From Alphaproteobacteria bacterium (GTDB lineage Bacteria; Pseudomonadota; Alphaproteobacteria; Reyranellales; Reyranellaceae), in contig VGCZ01000023.1 of assembly GCA_016869975.1 (NCBI GenBank), positions 1 to 64,000 on the forward strand: 64,000 nucleotides of DNA, written 5' to 3'. Shown here piece by piece: positions 34,344 to 43,850 of this stretch (the stretch's first letter is position 1; each line of letters opens with the position of its first letter). The position numbers were made by a program, and so were the translations under genes. The notes below the pieces were generated by a model, which was not told the DNA's origin, did not search any database, and saw only the letters and a list, made by a program, of their open reading frames with translations.

Positions 34344-34363
34344 CGTAGAGTGGACCGTCTACG
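34344..34363. promoter_or_regulatory. Operator-like dyad between gmd and uvrB
   Basis: CGTAGA (34344-34349) and TCTACG (34358-34363) form a perfect dyad with an 8-bp centre, just before TTGACC at 34367. It lies in the divergent gmd/uvrB gap. The bound protein is unknown and the dyad is short enough to be chance. Confidence 0.3.
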
Positions 34364-34416
34364 TCATTGACCACAAACGATAATATTGATCCCAGCCCGA
34401 TCGCTGCGCGGCCTGA

Positions 34417-34422
34417 TATAGT
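34417..34422 (+). promoter_or_regulatory. uvrB: Possible -10 element of uvrB (leaderless start)
   Basis: TATAGT lies six bases before the uvrB ATG at 34429, and no ribosome site is seen between them. Transcription starting at the usual distance would begin at or near the ATG. No good -35 lies 17 bases upstream, so support is weak. Confidence 0.35.
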
Positions 34423-34428
34423 CACGCC

Positions 34429-36630
34429 ATGCCAGACACCCGCGTCGTTCCCCTCGCCATGCCGTGGCTGCAGCGCCGTCCGGCCCTGCCGGATGGCAAG
34501 CCTTTGCGCGTTGTCTCGGATTACAAGCCCGCCGGAGACCAGCCCGAGGCGATCCGTCAGCTGATCGACGGCATCGAGCAGCGCGAGCACGACCAGGTGC
34601 TGCTGGGTGTGACGGGCTCGGGCAAGACGTTCACGATGGCCAATGTCATCCAGGCGGTGAACCGGCCGACCCTGGTGCTGGCGCCCAACAAGACCCTGGC
34701 GGCGCAGCTCTACGGCGAGATGAAGGGCTTCTTCCCCGACAACGCGGTCGAGTACTTCGTCTCCTACTACGACTATTACCAGCCCGAAGCCTACGTGCCG
34801 CGCTCGGACACCTATATCGAGAAGGACTCGTCGATCAACGAGCAGATCGACAGAATGAGGCACTCGGCGACGCGCGCGCTGATGGAGCGCAACGACGTGG
34901 TGATCGTCGCCTCGGTGTCGTGCATCTACGGCATCGGGCCGCTCGAGAACTACCAGGCGATGACCTTCCGCCTGCATGCCGGCGAGAAGATCGATCGCAC
35001 CCAGCTGCTGCGCCGCTTCGTCGAGATCCAGTACAAGCGCAACGACAACGCCTTCGCGCGCGGCACGTTTCGCGCCCGCGGCGATACGGTCGAGTTGTTC
35101 CCGGCGCACTACGAGGACAAGGCCTGGCGCTTCTCGCTGTTCGGCGACGAGATCGAGAGCATCGTCGAGTTCGATCCGCTGACCGGCGAGAAGACGGCGA
35201 CGCTGCAGGACGTGGTGATCTACGCCAACAGCCACTACGTCACGCCCAAGCCGACGATGGAAGGCGCCATCAACCAGATCAAGGAGGACCTGCGCAGGCG
35301 GCTCGAGGAGTTCAACCGCGCCGGCCGACTCCTCGAAGCCGAGCGGCTCGGCCAGCGAACGAATTTCGATCTCGAGATGCTGGCGACGACCGGCTCTTGC
35401 GCCGGCATCGAGAACTACTCGCGCTACCTCACCGGCCGCAAGCCGGGTGAGCCGCCGCCGACCCTGTTCGAGTACTTCCCCGAGGGTTCGCTGCTGATCG
35501 TCGACGAAAGCCACGTCACCGTGCCGCAGATCGGCGGCATGTTCAGGGGCGACTTCAACCGCAAGAGCATCCTCGCCGAGTTCGGCTTCCGCCTGCCCTC
35601 CTGCATCGACAATCGGCCGTTGAAGTTCGAGGAATGGGACGCGATGCGGCCTGAATCGCTCTTTGTCTCGGCGACTCCCGGCCCCTGGGAGATGGAGCGC
35701 ACCGGCGGCGTGTTCGTCGAGCAGGTGATCCGTCCCACCGGCCTGATCGATCCGGTCTGCATCGTGCGGCCGGTCGAAAAGCAGGTCGACGATTTGATCG
35801 CCGAGTGCAAGGCCTGCGCGGCGAAGGGCGAGCGCGTGCTGGTCACCGTGCTGACCAAACGCATGGCCGAGGACCTCGTGGAGTACATGCACGAGGCCGG
35901 CATTCGCTGCCGCTACCTGCACTCCGACATCGACACCTTGGAGCGCATCGAGATCATCCGCGACCTCAGGCTGGGCGCCTTCGACGTACTGGTCGGCATC
36001 AACCTCCTGCGCGAAGGCCTCGACATCCCGGAATGCGCCCTGGTGGCGATCCTCGACGCCGACAAGGAGGGCTTCCTGCGCTCGCCGACCTCGCTGGTGC
36101 AGACCATCGGCCGCGCCGCGCGCAATGTCGATGGCCGCGTGCTCCTCTATGCCGACCGCATGACCGACGCGCTGAAATACGCCATGTCGGAGACCGAGCG
36201 CCGGCGCAAGAAGCAGCAGGCCTACAACGAGGCGCACGGCATCACGCCCGCCTCGATCCGCAAGAACATCAACGAGGTGCTGCAGTCGATGTCCGAGCGC
36301 GACCACTACACGGTCGACACCGGCGTATCAGGGGACGTGCAGCTCGTCGGCCACAATCTCAAGGCCCATCTCGCCGAGCTCGAGAAGCGCATGCGCGACG
36401 CCGCCTCGAATCTGGAGTTCGAGGAGGCGGCGCGGCTGCGCGACGAGATTCGGCGACTGGAGGCCAACGAGCTCGGCCTGCCGCTCGAGCCGGGCAAGGG
36501 TGGCCGCGCGCTGGCCGATGTCGCGCCGCAGCCCTTCGCCGGACCGCGCGATACGCGCGTCTTCCGCGGCGTGCGTACCGGCTCGGGCTCGCGCGGCCGA
36601 CCCGCGCGCAAGAGCGGCGGCCGGCGCTGA
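34429..36630 (+). CDS. uvrB: Excinuclease ABC subunit UvrB
   Basis: The damage-verifying helicase-like subunit of nucleotide excision repair. The 733-residue protein has Walker [11 protein letters not shown] (about 60-69) and the beta-hairpin region [13 protein letters not shown]. Walker B with DESH ([13 protein letters not shown]) follows, then helicase motifs [15 protein letters not shown] and [12 protein letters not shown]. The C-terminal UVR domain ([24 protein letters not shown]) binds UvrC. The end is a short Arg/Gly-rich tail. Its stop overlaps the start of the MFS gene (TGATG). Confidence 0.98.
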   Translation: MPDTRVVPLAMPWLQRRPALPDGKPLRVVSDYKPAGDQPEAIRQLIDGIEQREHDQVLLGVTGSGKTFTMANVIQAVNRPTLVLAPNKTLAAQLYGEMKGFFPDNAVEYFVSYYDYYQPEAYVPRSDTYIEKDSSINEQIDRMRHSATRALMERNDVVIVASVSCIYGIGPLENYQAMTFRLHAGEKIDRTQLLRRFVEIQYKRNDNAFARGTFRARGDTVELFPAHYEDKAWRFSLFGDEIESIVEFDPLTGEKTATLQDVVIYANSHYVTPKPTMEGAINQIKEDLRRRLEEFNRAGRLLEAERLGQRTNFDLEMLATTGSCAGIENYSRYLTGRKPGEPPPTLFEYFPEGSLLIVDESHVTVPQIGGMFRGDFNRKSILAEFGFRLPSCIDNRPLKFEEWDAMRPESLFVSATPGPWEMERTGGVFVEQVIRPTGLIDPVCIVRPVEKQVDDLIAECKACAAKGERVLVTVLTKRMAEDLVEYMHEAGIRCRYLHSDIDTLERIEIIRDLRLGAFDVLVGINLLREGLDIPECALVAILDADKEGFLRSPTSLVQTIGRAARNVDGRVLLYADRMTDALKYAMSETERRRKKQQAYNEAHGITPASIRKNINEVLQSMSERDHYTVDTGVSGDVQLVGHNLKAHLAELEKRMRDAASNLEFEEAARLRDEIRRLEANELGLPLEPGKGGRALADVAPQPFAGPRDTRVFRGVRTGSGSRGRPARKSGGRR

Positions 36631-37853
36631 TGGGCCCACCGGCTTCAGCCGGAACGTCCCGCTCACTGTACCTGATCGCGCTGCCTTCGCTGGCCGCGAT
36701 CCAGGTGCTGTCGACCATGGCGTTCAACAGCGGTCCCGTGCTGGCCCCGGCCGCCGCGCCGGTGATGGGCGCGAGCAAGGACGACGTCGCCTACTTCGTC
36801 GCCCTGGTCTTTCTCACGTCGATCGTCGCCGTGCTGGCCGGCGGCTCCATGACGCGCCGGCTGGGCCCGATCCGCTTCACGCAGATCGCGCTGCTGGTTG
36901 CGGCTTGCGGTGTGGCGCTGCTCACCGTCGGCCACATCGCCACCGCGATCCTCGCCGCGATGCTGATCGGCCTCGGCGGCGGGCCGGTGACCGTCGCCAG
37001 CTCGCAGATTCTTGCGCGCGTGACGCCGCCGCACCTGTCGAACGTCACCTTCTCGATCAAGCAGAGCGGCGTGCCGCTGGGTTTCGCGCTGACCGGCGCC
37101 GTCTTGCCCTCGATCGTCGAAGCGGCGGGTTGGCGCCACGCGGCGCTATCGATCGCGCTGATCACCGCGGCGACCGCCATCGTCATCCATCCGTTGCGTC
37201 GTCTGTACGACGACGAGCGCGCCTCGGGTGGCCGCATCTTCCCGAGCATCGCCACCATCATCGAGCCGCTGGCGATGTGCTGGCGCGATCCGCCGCTGCG
37301 GCTGCTCTGCCTGGTCGGCATGGCGTATTCGGCGACGCAGACGACGGTGACCAACTTCATCGTCAACTACGGCATAGACCATCTGCGGCTCGACTACGTC
37401 GCCGCCGGCGTGTTGCTCTCGGTCGCGAGCCTGGCCGGCATCGCCGGCCGCATCGGCTGGGGCGCGCTCGCCGACGCGCTGCGCCGGCCGCTGACGGTGC
37501 TTGCCGCGCTGGGTGTGATCATGGCGTTGTCGGGTCTCGCCATGGCGCTGGCCCAACCGCATTGGCCGCGCTGGCTCGTCTATGCCATCGCCGTCGTGAT
37601 CGGCGCCAGCGCCGTGGGCTGGAATGGCGTCTACATCTCCGAATGCGCACGCCGCGCGCCGCCGGGCCGGGCCGGCGAGTTCGTCGGAGCGACCTCGTTC
37701 TTCGTCTTCCTCGGCCCCGTCCTGTGGCCGACGCTGTTCCGCCAGCTCCTGTACGTCACGCAGTCCTACCCTCTGGGGTATGCCCTCATGGCGATCGCCG
37801 CCGGCTTCTGCACGCTGGCCATCCTCGGACGCATCCGGCTGGGCGAGCGTTAA
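36630..37853 (+). CDS. MFS transporter, first of a paralogous pair
   Basis: A 407-residue, 12-helix major facilitator protein. It has the loop 2-3 motif GGSMTRRLGPIRF and, in helix 4-5, SSQILARVTPPHLSNVTFSIKQ with SGVPLG. This stretch is nearly the same in the second MFS protein at 38172-39446, showing a common origin. The substrate is unknown. Start codon ATG overlaps the uvrB stop, so expression is probably coupled to uvrB. Confidence 0.9.
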   Translation: MGPPASAGTSRSLYLIALPSLAAIQVLSTMAFNSGPVLAPAAAPVMGASKDDVAYFVALVFLTSIVAVLAGGSMTRRLGPIRFTQIALLVAACGVALLTVGHIATAILAAMLIGLGGGPVTVASSQILARVTPPHLSNVTFSIKQSGVPLGFALTGAVLPSIVEAAGWRHAALSIALITAATAIVIHPLRRLYDDERASGGRIFPSIATIIEPLAMCWRDPPLRLLCLVGMAYSATQTTVTNFIVNYGIDHLRLDYVAAGVLLSVASLAGIAGRIGWGALADALRRPLTVLAALGVIMALSGLAMALAQPHWPRWLVYAIAVVIGASAVGWNGVYISECARRAPPGRAGEFVGATSFFVFLGPVLWPTLFRQLLYVTQSYPLGYALMAIAAGFCTLAILGRIRLGER

Positions 37854-38171
37854 CACCGATGGTAGTATTTCCCGGGAAACCGCAGATACTTGCCGGACAA
37901 GTCGCCGATCCGGCGCAGGATCGCCCGGCGCGGCCAAATCCCGGGGTAAACGCGCTGTGACTGGGCTTTGTGGCTAATCTCTTGACATTGCGCGATGCGT
38001 CGGGTCGGCGGGCGGCGATCGAAGCCGGCAATTGCTGATTGACGAGACGATTCACCACGCGAAGATTTTGTGCTATGTTTCGGAGAGTTGCTAACGCGCT
38101 TTTCACGCGCTTGGCCATAGGCCGTTTGGTATAGAACTAAGTCCGCAACAAGGCTCTACCTGTCGTTTTCT
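37854..38171. other. Intergenic region between the two MFS genes
   Basis: A 318-bp gap. It holds a possible promoter at 38051-38079 and several small imperfect hairpins, but no terminator with a clear T-run. A TTGACA hexamer at 37982-37987 has no matching -10. No coding frame with a ribosome site was found. Confidence 0.6.
38051..38079 (+). promoter_or_regulatory. Possible promoter of the second MFS gene
   Basis: TTCACC (38051-38056) lies 17 bases before TATGTT (38074-38079), each four of six matches to the sigma70 consensus. It would give a leader of about 85 nt. It lies in a locally A+T-richer stretch. Confidence 0.35.
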
Positions 38172-39446
38172 ATGGTCGCTTCTGACGCGAATCCGACGCC
38201 CCAGGACGGGGAAAGGGCCTTTGTAGCGGTCGCCAGCGCGATGCTGGCGGCTCAAACGCTGACCGCGTTCGCTTGGCAGACGATTCCAGTCCTCGCTCCC
38301 GCCGCGAGCGCGAGCTACGGTATCCCCGACGAGCACATCGGCTTCCTGACCTCGGTGGTCTACCTGTTCGCCATGGTCTCCGCCGTGATCGGCGGCTCGA
38401 TGGCGACGCGTTTCGGTGCCATCACGGTGAGCCAGCGTGCGCTCTTGTGCTGCGCCATCGGCGCGCTGCTATTCGGCATCGGCAGCTACTGGTCCATTAT
38501 CTTGGTCGGTGTGCTGATCGGCTGCGGCTATGGTCCGCCGACGCCGGCCAGCTCGCAGGTTCTGGCCCGCGTGACGCCGCCGCGCCTAACCAATGTGGTG
38601 TTCTCGATCAAGCAGACCGGCATTCCGCTGGGCGGCGTGCTGGCCGGCGCGACCGTCCCGTGGCTCGAGCGGTTGTGGGGCTGGCAGATCGCCGCGTTCG
38701 CCGTGACGCTGACCTGTGTCGTGTTCGCCTTCGCGCTGCAGCCGATGCGCCGGGTCTACGACATCGAGGCCAAGCTCAACGCCCATGAGCCGACGCCGCG
38801 GCTGCTCGATTTCATCAGGCCGGTGGGCGAGGTCTGGCGCCGGCCGCAATTGCGTCGCCTGGCGCTGGCGTCGACGTTCTTCTCGGCGACACAGGGATCG
38901 CTGTCGGTCTTTGTCGTCGTCTATGGCGTCAACCATCTGCACCTGTCGCTGGTCGAGGCCGGCGCCCTGGGCTCGCTGCTGGCGCTGTCGGGCATCTTCG
39001 GCCGCATCGCCTGGGGGATTATCGCCGAGATGACCCGCCGGCCCCGCCAGGTGCTGTTGGGCTTCGCGATCTCGATGACCGCCGGCTTGCTGGCCCTGGC
39101 GCTGGCGAAGCCGAGCTGGCCGCTGATCGCCTATACCGGGCTGGTGGTGTTCCTCGGTCTGACCGCGATCAGCTGGACCGGTGTCTATGTCGCGGAGATC
39201 GCCCGCCTGGCGCCGGCCGGCCGCGCCGGCGAGATCACCGGCGGCACCGTGGTCTTCACATTCGCCGGCCCCCTCATCAGCCCGGCGCTTTTCAGCATCG
39301 CGCTGCTGCTGACCAATTCCTATGCTTGGGGTTTCGGCCTGCTGGCCGTCGGGACCTTCGCCGCCATCTTCCTGATGATCCAAGTGCTGCGCGGCGATCC
39401 GGACGTGGAGCCGACCGCCCAGCCGGATCAGCGCCCGACGAGCTGA
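38172..39446 (+). CDS. MFS transporter, second of a paralogous pair
   Basis: A 424-residue, 12-helix MFS protein paralogous to the one at 36630-37853. Both share SSQ-x-LARVTPP, FSIKQ-x-G-x-PLG and the helix 10 motif W(N/T)GVY(I/V)(S/A)E. The loop motif is GGSMATRFGAITVSQ. No ribosome site precedes the ATG. The 3' end overlaps the convergent acetyltransferase gene by 19 bp. Substrate unknown. Confidence 0.9.
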   Translation: MVASDANPTPQDGERAFVAVASAMLAAQTLTAFAWQTIPVLAPAASASYGIPDEHIGFLTSVVYLFAMVSAVIGGSMATRFGAITVSQRALLCCAIGALLFGIGSYWSIILVGVLIGCGYGPPTPASSQVLARVTPPRLTNVVFSIKQTGIPLGGVLAGATVPWLERLWGWQIAAFAVTLTCVVFAFALQPMRRVYDIEAKLNAHEPTPRLLDFIRPVGEVWRRPQLRRLALASTFFSATQGSLSVFVVVYGVNHLHLSLVEAGALGSLLALSGIFGRIAWGIIAEMTRRPRQVLLGFAISMTAGLLALALAKPSWPLIAYTGLVVFLGLTAISWTGVYVAEIARLAPAGRAGEITGGTVVFTFAGPLISPALFSIALLLTNSYAWGFGLLAVGTFAAIFLMIQVLRGDPDVEPTAQPDQRPTS

Positions 39447-40033
39447 GCCCGCCAATCCTCGCCGAGCAAGGCGAACAGCACGTGGTCGTGCCAGACGCCG
39501 TTGATCTTCAGATACTGCCGCGCCAGGCCCTCCTCGCGGAAACCGACCTTGCGCAGCACCGACTTGCTGGGCTCGTTGCTCGGCAGGCAGGCGGCTTCGA
39601 GCCGGCGCAGGCGCACCTCGTCGAACATGAATGGCAGCAGCGCCGCCAAGCCCTCGGTCATGTAGCCCTGGCCGGCGTAGCGCTGGCCCATCCAGTAGCC
39701 GATGCTGGCGCTTTGCGCGACGCCGCGGCGCACGTTGGATACCGAGATGCCGCCGGTCAGCCGGCGCGTGTCGTTGAGGAAGATGAAGAAGGTGTAGCCC
39801 TCGCCCGCACGCCATTCCTGCATGTAGTGGCGCAGGCGGCGGCGAAAGGAGTCGCGGGTCAGCGCGTCCTCCGACCAAGTCGGTTCCCAGGGCGTCAGGA
39901 AGGCGCGACTGGCGGCGCGCAGCTCCGCCCATTCGCGCCAGTCGTCGAGGTTGGGCATGCGCAGGAAGACGCGCTCCGACGGCAGGCGCGGCGTCGAGGC
40001 CAGCGCAAGAGGCACGTCGGACAGGCGGAACAT
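39428..40033 (-). CDS. GNAT acetyltransferase, RimJ-like
   Basis: A 201-residue GNAT-fold N-acetyltransferase resembling RimJ and RimL, which acetylate ribosomal protein N-termini. It has RVFLRMPNLDDWREWAELR at the N-terminus, the acetyl-CoA loop region YWMGQRYAGQGYMTEGL and the C-terminal LPSNEPSKSVLRKVGF. The ATG at 40033 has GGGAG about ten bases upstream; a GTG at 40045 is the alternative. It follows the M16 peptidase gene, a common order in this group. Confidence 0.9.
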   Translation of the reverse strand: MFRLSDVPLALASTPRLPSERVFLRMPNLDDWREWAELRAASRAFLTPWEPTWSEDALTRDSFRRRLRHYMQEWRAGEGYTFFIFLNDTRRLTGGISVSNVRRGVAQSASIGYWMGQRYAGQGYMTEGLAALLPFMFDEVRLRRLEAACLPSNEPSKSVLRKVGFREEGLARQYLKINGVWHDHVLFALLGEDWRAQLVGR

Positions 40034-40104
40034 CCCTGGCGTCACTCCCTGGGGGTGCGCCGTTACTTTACACGATTCCTAAACTTTGCCCATGCCCAGC
40101 CACG

Positions 40105-41367
40105 CTAGGCGCGCAGGCGAGCCGCGATCGAGTCGTAGGTCTCCAGGCCCTCGACCGGCCCCAGGGCGCAGACGCTGGGCTTGCCGGCCAGCAACCGGCG
40201 GGCGACCCGTCGCACCGCGGCGCGATCGACCGCTTCGATGCGCGCCACGGTCTCGGTATAGGGAATCACGCGGTCGTAGGTCAGCAGGTGGCGCGCCGCC
40301 TGCTCGCAGCGCGCATGGGTGGACTCCAGCGCCATCAGCACGCCGGCCTTGAGCTGGGCGCGGGCGCGCGCGATCTCGCTCTCTTGCAGCGTGTCGGCCA
40401 CCGACACGAACTCGGCGCAGACCATCGGCACCAGCTCGGCGAGGCTTTCGGCGCCGGTGCCGGCGTAGATGCCGAACAGCCCGCCATCGCGATAGGACGA
40501 GGTGAAGGAGGAGATGCTGTAGACCAACCCGCGCTCCTCGCGGATGCGCTGGAACAGGCGCGAGGACATACCGCCGCCGAACAAGGTCGAGAACACCGCC
40601 GCCGCGTGGTGGTCCGCGTCGAGATAGGAAAGCCCCTTGGTGCCGATCAGCAGATGCACCTGCTCGAGATCGTCCTCGTCGCGCCGCTCGCCGCCTTCGT
40701 AGCGCGCCGGCACGGGCGCCGCGGCGTCGCCGGATTTCAGCACGCGCGCGAAGGCTTTCGCCGCCAGCTCGACGAAACGCTCGTGCTCGATCGCGCCGGC
40801 GGCCGACAGCACCATGCGCCCGCCGTGATAGCGGGCGCGCAGCCAGGCGAAGAGATCCTCGCGCGAGATCGACGTCACCGTCTCCTCGGTGCCCAGCACC
40901 GGCCGACCCAGAGGCTGGCCGGGGAACGCAACCTCCTGGAAGCGGTCGAAGATGATGTCGTCGGGCGTGTCGAGCGCCTGGCCGATCTCCTGCAGGATCA
41001 CGCCGCGCTCTCGGCTCATCTCCTCCTCGACGAAGGTCGAGTCGAGCAGGATATCGGCGATCAGATCGACCGCCAGCGCCACGTCCTCCTTGAGGATCGT
41101 GGCGTGGTAAGCGGTGGTCTCGCGCCCGGTATAGGCGTTGAGGCTGCCACCAACGGTCTCGATCTCCTCGGCGATGCCACGCGCGGTGCGCCGCCGCGTG
41201 CCCTTGAACGCCATGTGCTCGAGCATGTGCGCGAGGCCATTGCGCTCCCCGCTCTCGTGCCGCGCGCCGGCGGCGATCCACACGCCCAGCGCAACGGTCT
41301 CGACCGAGGCCATCGTGTCGGTGACGACGCGCAATCCGTTGTCGAGGGTGGTGACGCGGATGCTCAT
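40105..41367 (-). CDS. M16 zinc processing peptidase
   Basis: A pitrilysin-family metallopeptidase of 420 residues. It has the inverted zinc motif HMLEH (His47, Glu50, His51) with the downstream Glu in the segment EERGVILQEI-like (MSRERGVILQEI). The C-terminal half has GGGMSSRLFQRIREERGLVYSI. It is close to the beta subunit of the mitochondrial processing peptidase, whose ancestor is alphaproteobacterial. No signal peptide, so it probably acts in the cytoplasm. Its ATG overlaps the thrC stop. Confidence 0.94.
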   Translation of the reverse strand: MSIRVTTLDNGLRVVTDTMASVETVALGVWIAAGARHESGERNGLAHMLEHMAFKGTRRRTARGIAEEIETVGGSLNAYTGRETTAYHATILKEDVALAVDLIADILLDSTFVEEEMSRERGVILQEIGQALDTPDDIIFDRFQEVAFPGQPLGRPVLGTEETVTSISREDLFAWLRARYHGGRMVLSAAGAIEHERFVELAAKAFARVLKSGDAAAPVPARYEGGERRDEDDLEQVHLLIGTKGLSYLDADHHAAAVFSTLFGGGMSSRLFQRIREERGLVYSISSFTSSYRDGGLFGIYAGTGAESLAELVPMVCAEFVSVADTLQESEIARARAQLKAGVLMALESTHARCEQAARHLLTYDRVIPYTETVARIEAVDRAAVRRVARRLLAGKPSVCALGPVEGLETYDSIAARLRA

Positions 41368-42785
41368 CGCGGCGCCGGCGTGGTGTCCATCAGCTGCTGC
41401 AACGCCCTGAGATCGTTGCCCAGCACCGTGCAGCGCTCCGGCCGCTTGTAGAGATCGGCCATGCGCTCCGGCAGCTCCGGCCGCTTGCCGACGGCTTTTT
41501 CGACCGCGTCGGGGAACTTCGCGGGATGCGCAGTGCCCAGCACGACCATGGGCGTCGACGGATCGCCCCGCTTCTGGCGCGCCACCGCGTAACCCACCGC
41601 GGTGTGCGGATCGAGCAACTCGCCGGTGTCGCGGTACGCCTCGGCGATGACGCGCAGTGTGCCGCTGTCGTCGAGCCGGCCGGCGTCGAAGATACCGCGC
41701 GCGCGCAGCAACTGCGCGGCGCTGGCGCGCATCGTGCCGGTCGAGCGGAACGCCGCCATCACCTTGGCCAGCGCGCGCCCGTCGCGATCGAACAGGTCGA
41801 ACAGCAGTCGTTCGAAATTGCTCGACACCTGGATGTCCATGCTGGGCGACAGGGTCGCCTCGACGGCGGCCATGGTCTGCGCGCCGCTCTCGATGAAGCG
41901 CGCCAGGATGTCGTTGGTGTTGGTGGCGATGATCAGCCGGCCGATCGGCGCGCCCATCTGCTTCGCCGCGTAGGCCGCGTAGATGTTGCCGAAATTGCCG
42001 GTCGGCACGCAGAACGACACCGGCCGCTCGGCCGAGCCCAGCCGCGCGGCGGCCGCGGTGTAGTAGACGATCTGCGCCATCACACGCGCCCAGTTGATCG
42101 AGTTCACCGCGGTCAGGTGATGATGGTCGCGGAAGGCGAGGTCGTTGAAGCAGGCCTTGGCAAGGTCCTGGCAGTCGTCGAAGGTTCCGTCGATGGCGAC
42201 GTTGTGCACGTTGGGCGCCAGCACCGTGGTCATCTGCCGGCGCTGCACCTCGGATGTGCGGCCCCTGGGATGCAGCATGAAGATGTCGACGCGCCGGCTG
42301 CCGCGCACCGCCTCAATCGCCGCCGAACCGGTATCGCCCGAGGTCGCGCCGATGATGCGCGCGCGCTTGCCCGAGCGGCTCAGGATCTCCTCGAGCATGC
42401 GGCCGAGCAGCTGCAGCGCGACGTCCTTGAAGGCAAGTGTCGGGCCGTGGAACAGCTCCATCAGGTATAGATTATCGACCGCCAGCTTCTTGAGCGGCAC
42501 CACCTCGGGATGATCGAAGGTGGCGTAGGCTTCGCGCGAGAGGCGCAGCAGCTCCTCGGCCGAGAAGGCGTTGCCGACGAAGGGCGCGATGACGCGCGCG
42601 GCCATGTCGGCGTAGGGCATCGTGCGGTAGGCCGCGAGGTCCTCGGCGCTGAAGGTCGGCCAGCTCTCGGGCAGGTACAGGCCGCCGTCGCGCGCCAGGC
42701 CGGAGAGCATCACCTCCTCGAAGGTGAGCCGCTCGGCCATGTTCTGCGAGCCGCCGCGCGTGCTGATGTAGCGAATATCGGACAT
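41364..42785 (-). CDS. thrC: Threonine synthase ThrC
   Basis: The PLP enzyme that makes threonine from O-phosphohomoserine. The 473-residue protein starts MSDIRYISTRGG. It has the PLP lysine in GPTLAFKDVALQLL, the SGDTGSAAIEA loop and VCPTGNFGNIYA-like segment (FCVPTGNFGNIYAAY). I chose 42785 over upstream codons because this N-terminus matches the family. Its neighbour order with the M16 peptidase and GNAT protein is conserved in alphaproteobacteria. Confidence 0.96.
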   Translation of the reverse strand: MSDIRYISTRGGSQNMAERLTFEEVMLSGLARDGGLYLPESWPTFSAEDLAAYRTMPYADMAARVIAPFVGNAFSAEELLRLSREAYATFDHPEVVPLKKLAVDNLYLMELFHGPTLAFKDVALQLLGRMLEEILSRSGKRARIIGATSGDTGSAAIEAVRGSRRVDIFMLHPRGRTSEVQRRQMTTVLAPNVHNVAIDGTFDDCQDLAKACFNDLAFRDHHHLTAVNSINWARVMAQIVYYTAAAARLGSAERPVSFCVPTGNFGNIYAAYAAKQMGAPIGRLIIATNTNDILARFIESGAQTMAAVEATLSPSMDIQVSSNFERLLFDLFDRDGRALAKVMAAFRSTGTMRASAAQLLRARGIFDAGRLDDSGTLRVIAEAYRDTGELLDPHTAVGYAVARQKRGDPSTPMVVLGTAHPAKFPDAVEKAVGKRPELPERMADLYKRPERCTVLGNDLRALQQLMDTTPAPR

Positions 42786-42829
42786 GAGGGCGCGGACCAT
42801 AACGGCGGAGGAAGTGGCGGGCAAGGTGG

Positions 42830-43468
42830 TCAATCCCGACGGAAAACCACGACGCTCCAGTGCACGTCAGGCACGCCGAACAATCCCGCCCGCCGGCCGC
42901 GATGGATGGTGCTAAGCCCGCATGCCTCAGCCAGGGCGGCGGTCTCCTCGATCGACACATCGAACATGCGCCGCCCCTCGGGCACGGGCCCGTGCCGCAA
43001 CCGTATGGGCATGACGCCACCAGGCGCCAACAGGCCAGCCACACGTGGCATTGCGCGCCCCCGTTGCTCCAGGTCGAGGTGCATCCACACCGCCGTCAGC
43101 ATCACCACGTCGTAGTGCAGGCCCAGCGCATGCAAGACGTCCAGATCGGGCAATGAATCGTCAATCCAGGTGATGGCCGACGCACCGTGCAGGCGCTGGC
43201 CGTGCGCGCGCAGTTCCGGCGTCGGCTCGACGGCAGTGACGGTGTGGCCCATGGCGGCCAGCGCGGCGGCGTCGCGCCCGGTGCCAGCGCCGATATCGAT
43301 CACGCGACCCGGCGTCGTCGGCAGTAGGTGGACAACGTCGCCATTGACCTCGGCGAAGCTGACACTCTCGTAGGATCGAACCAGCGCGTCGGCCGTCTCG
43401 CCATAGCCCTCGGTGCCGCTGACCCGGCGCGGCGGTTCAATCGGCGGCACGGTCAAGGCAGGCGGCAT
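42830..43468 (-). CDS. Class I SAM-dependent methyltransferase
   Basis: A 212-residue methyltransferase with motif I VIDIGAGTGRDAAALAAMG, the acidic end of beta 2 in VTAVEPTPEL, and the later strands DVVMLTAVWMHL and LLAPGGVMPI. The substrate is unknown. The gene starts 32 bases inside the 3' end of the DUF1272 gene. Confidence 0.88.
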   Translation of the reverse strand: MPPALTVPPIEPPRRVSGTEGYGETADALVRSYESVSFAEVNGDVVHLLPTTPGRVIDIGAGTGRDAAALAAMGHTVTAVEPTPELRAHGQRLHGASAITWIDDSLPDLDVLHALGLHYDVVMLTAVWMHLDLEQRGRAMPRVAGLLAPGGVMPIRLRHGPVPEGRRMFDVSIEETAALAEACGLSTIHRGRRAGLFGVPDVHWSVVVFRRD

Positions 43469-43694
43469 GGTCCTTCTTCACTCGCTTGGTCGAGGCGGGG
43501 AAGCGGCCGAGTCTATCGGCCGGCCGCGTCGGGCGCTTCACCAGATCGCCACCGCAATTCGGGCAACGCCCGCCCAAGCGCTTCTCGGCGCAAGCGACGC
43601 AGAAGGTACACTCGAAGGTGCAGATCAGCGCGTCGGGGGCGCCGTTGGGCAGGTCCTTGTCGCAGCACTCGCAGTTCGGTCGCAGGTCGAGCAT
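43437..43694 (-). CDS. DUF1272 zinc-ribbon protein
   Basis: An 85-residue protein matching DUF1272: MLDLRPNCECCDKDLP, then ALICTFECTFCVACAEK and GGRCPNCGGDLVKRP. Eight or more cysteines in C-x2-C pairs suggest one or two zinc sites. The C-terminus is basic. Function unknown. It overlaps the methyltransferase gene by 32 bp, so the two are probably co-expressed. Confidence 0.88.
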   Translation of the reverse strand: MLDLRPNCECCDKDLPNGAPDALICTFECTFCVACAEKRLGGRCPNCGGDLVKRPTRPADRLGRFPASTKRVKKDHAACLDRAAD

Positions 43695-43850
43695 CGTGGT
43701 CTCCGGATCGTCGTGGCCCGCACCGTAACGCAATCGGGCGACCTCGGCGATTTTCCGCCTCTATGACTGTCGTCACTGGCGAGATTCGATAGCTGCCTCA
43801 AGCCATTAGGCGCCGCCCGAGGCCTCCGAGCGCCGTGGCTCCTGGTCCAC

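Noticed and set aside
34223-34428. LexA (SOS) box upstream of uvrB
   Set aside because: GAAC occurs at 34299 but no second half lies seven bases away.
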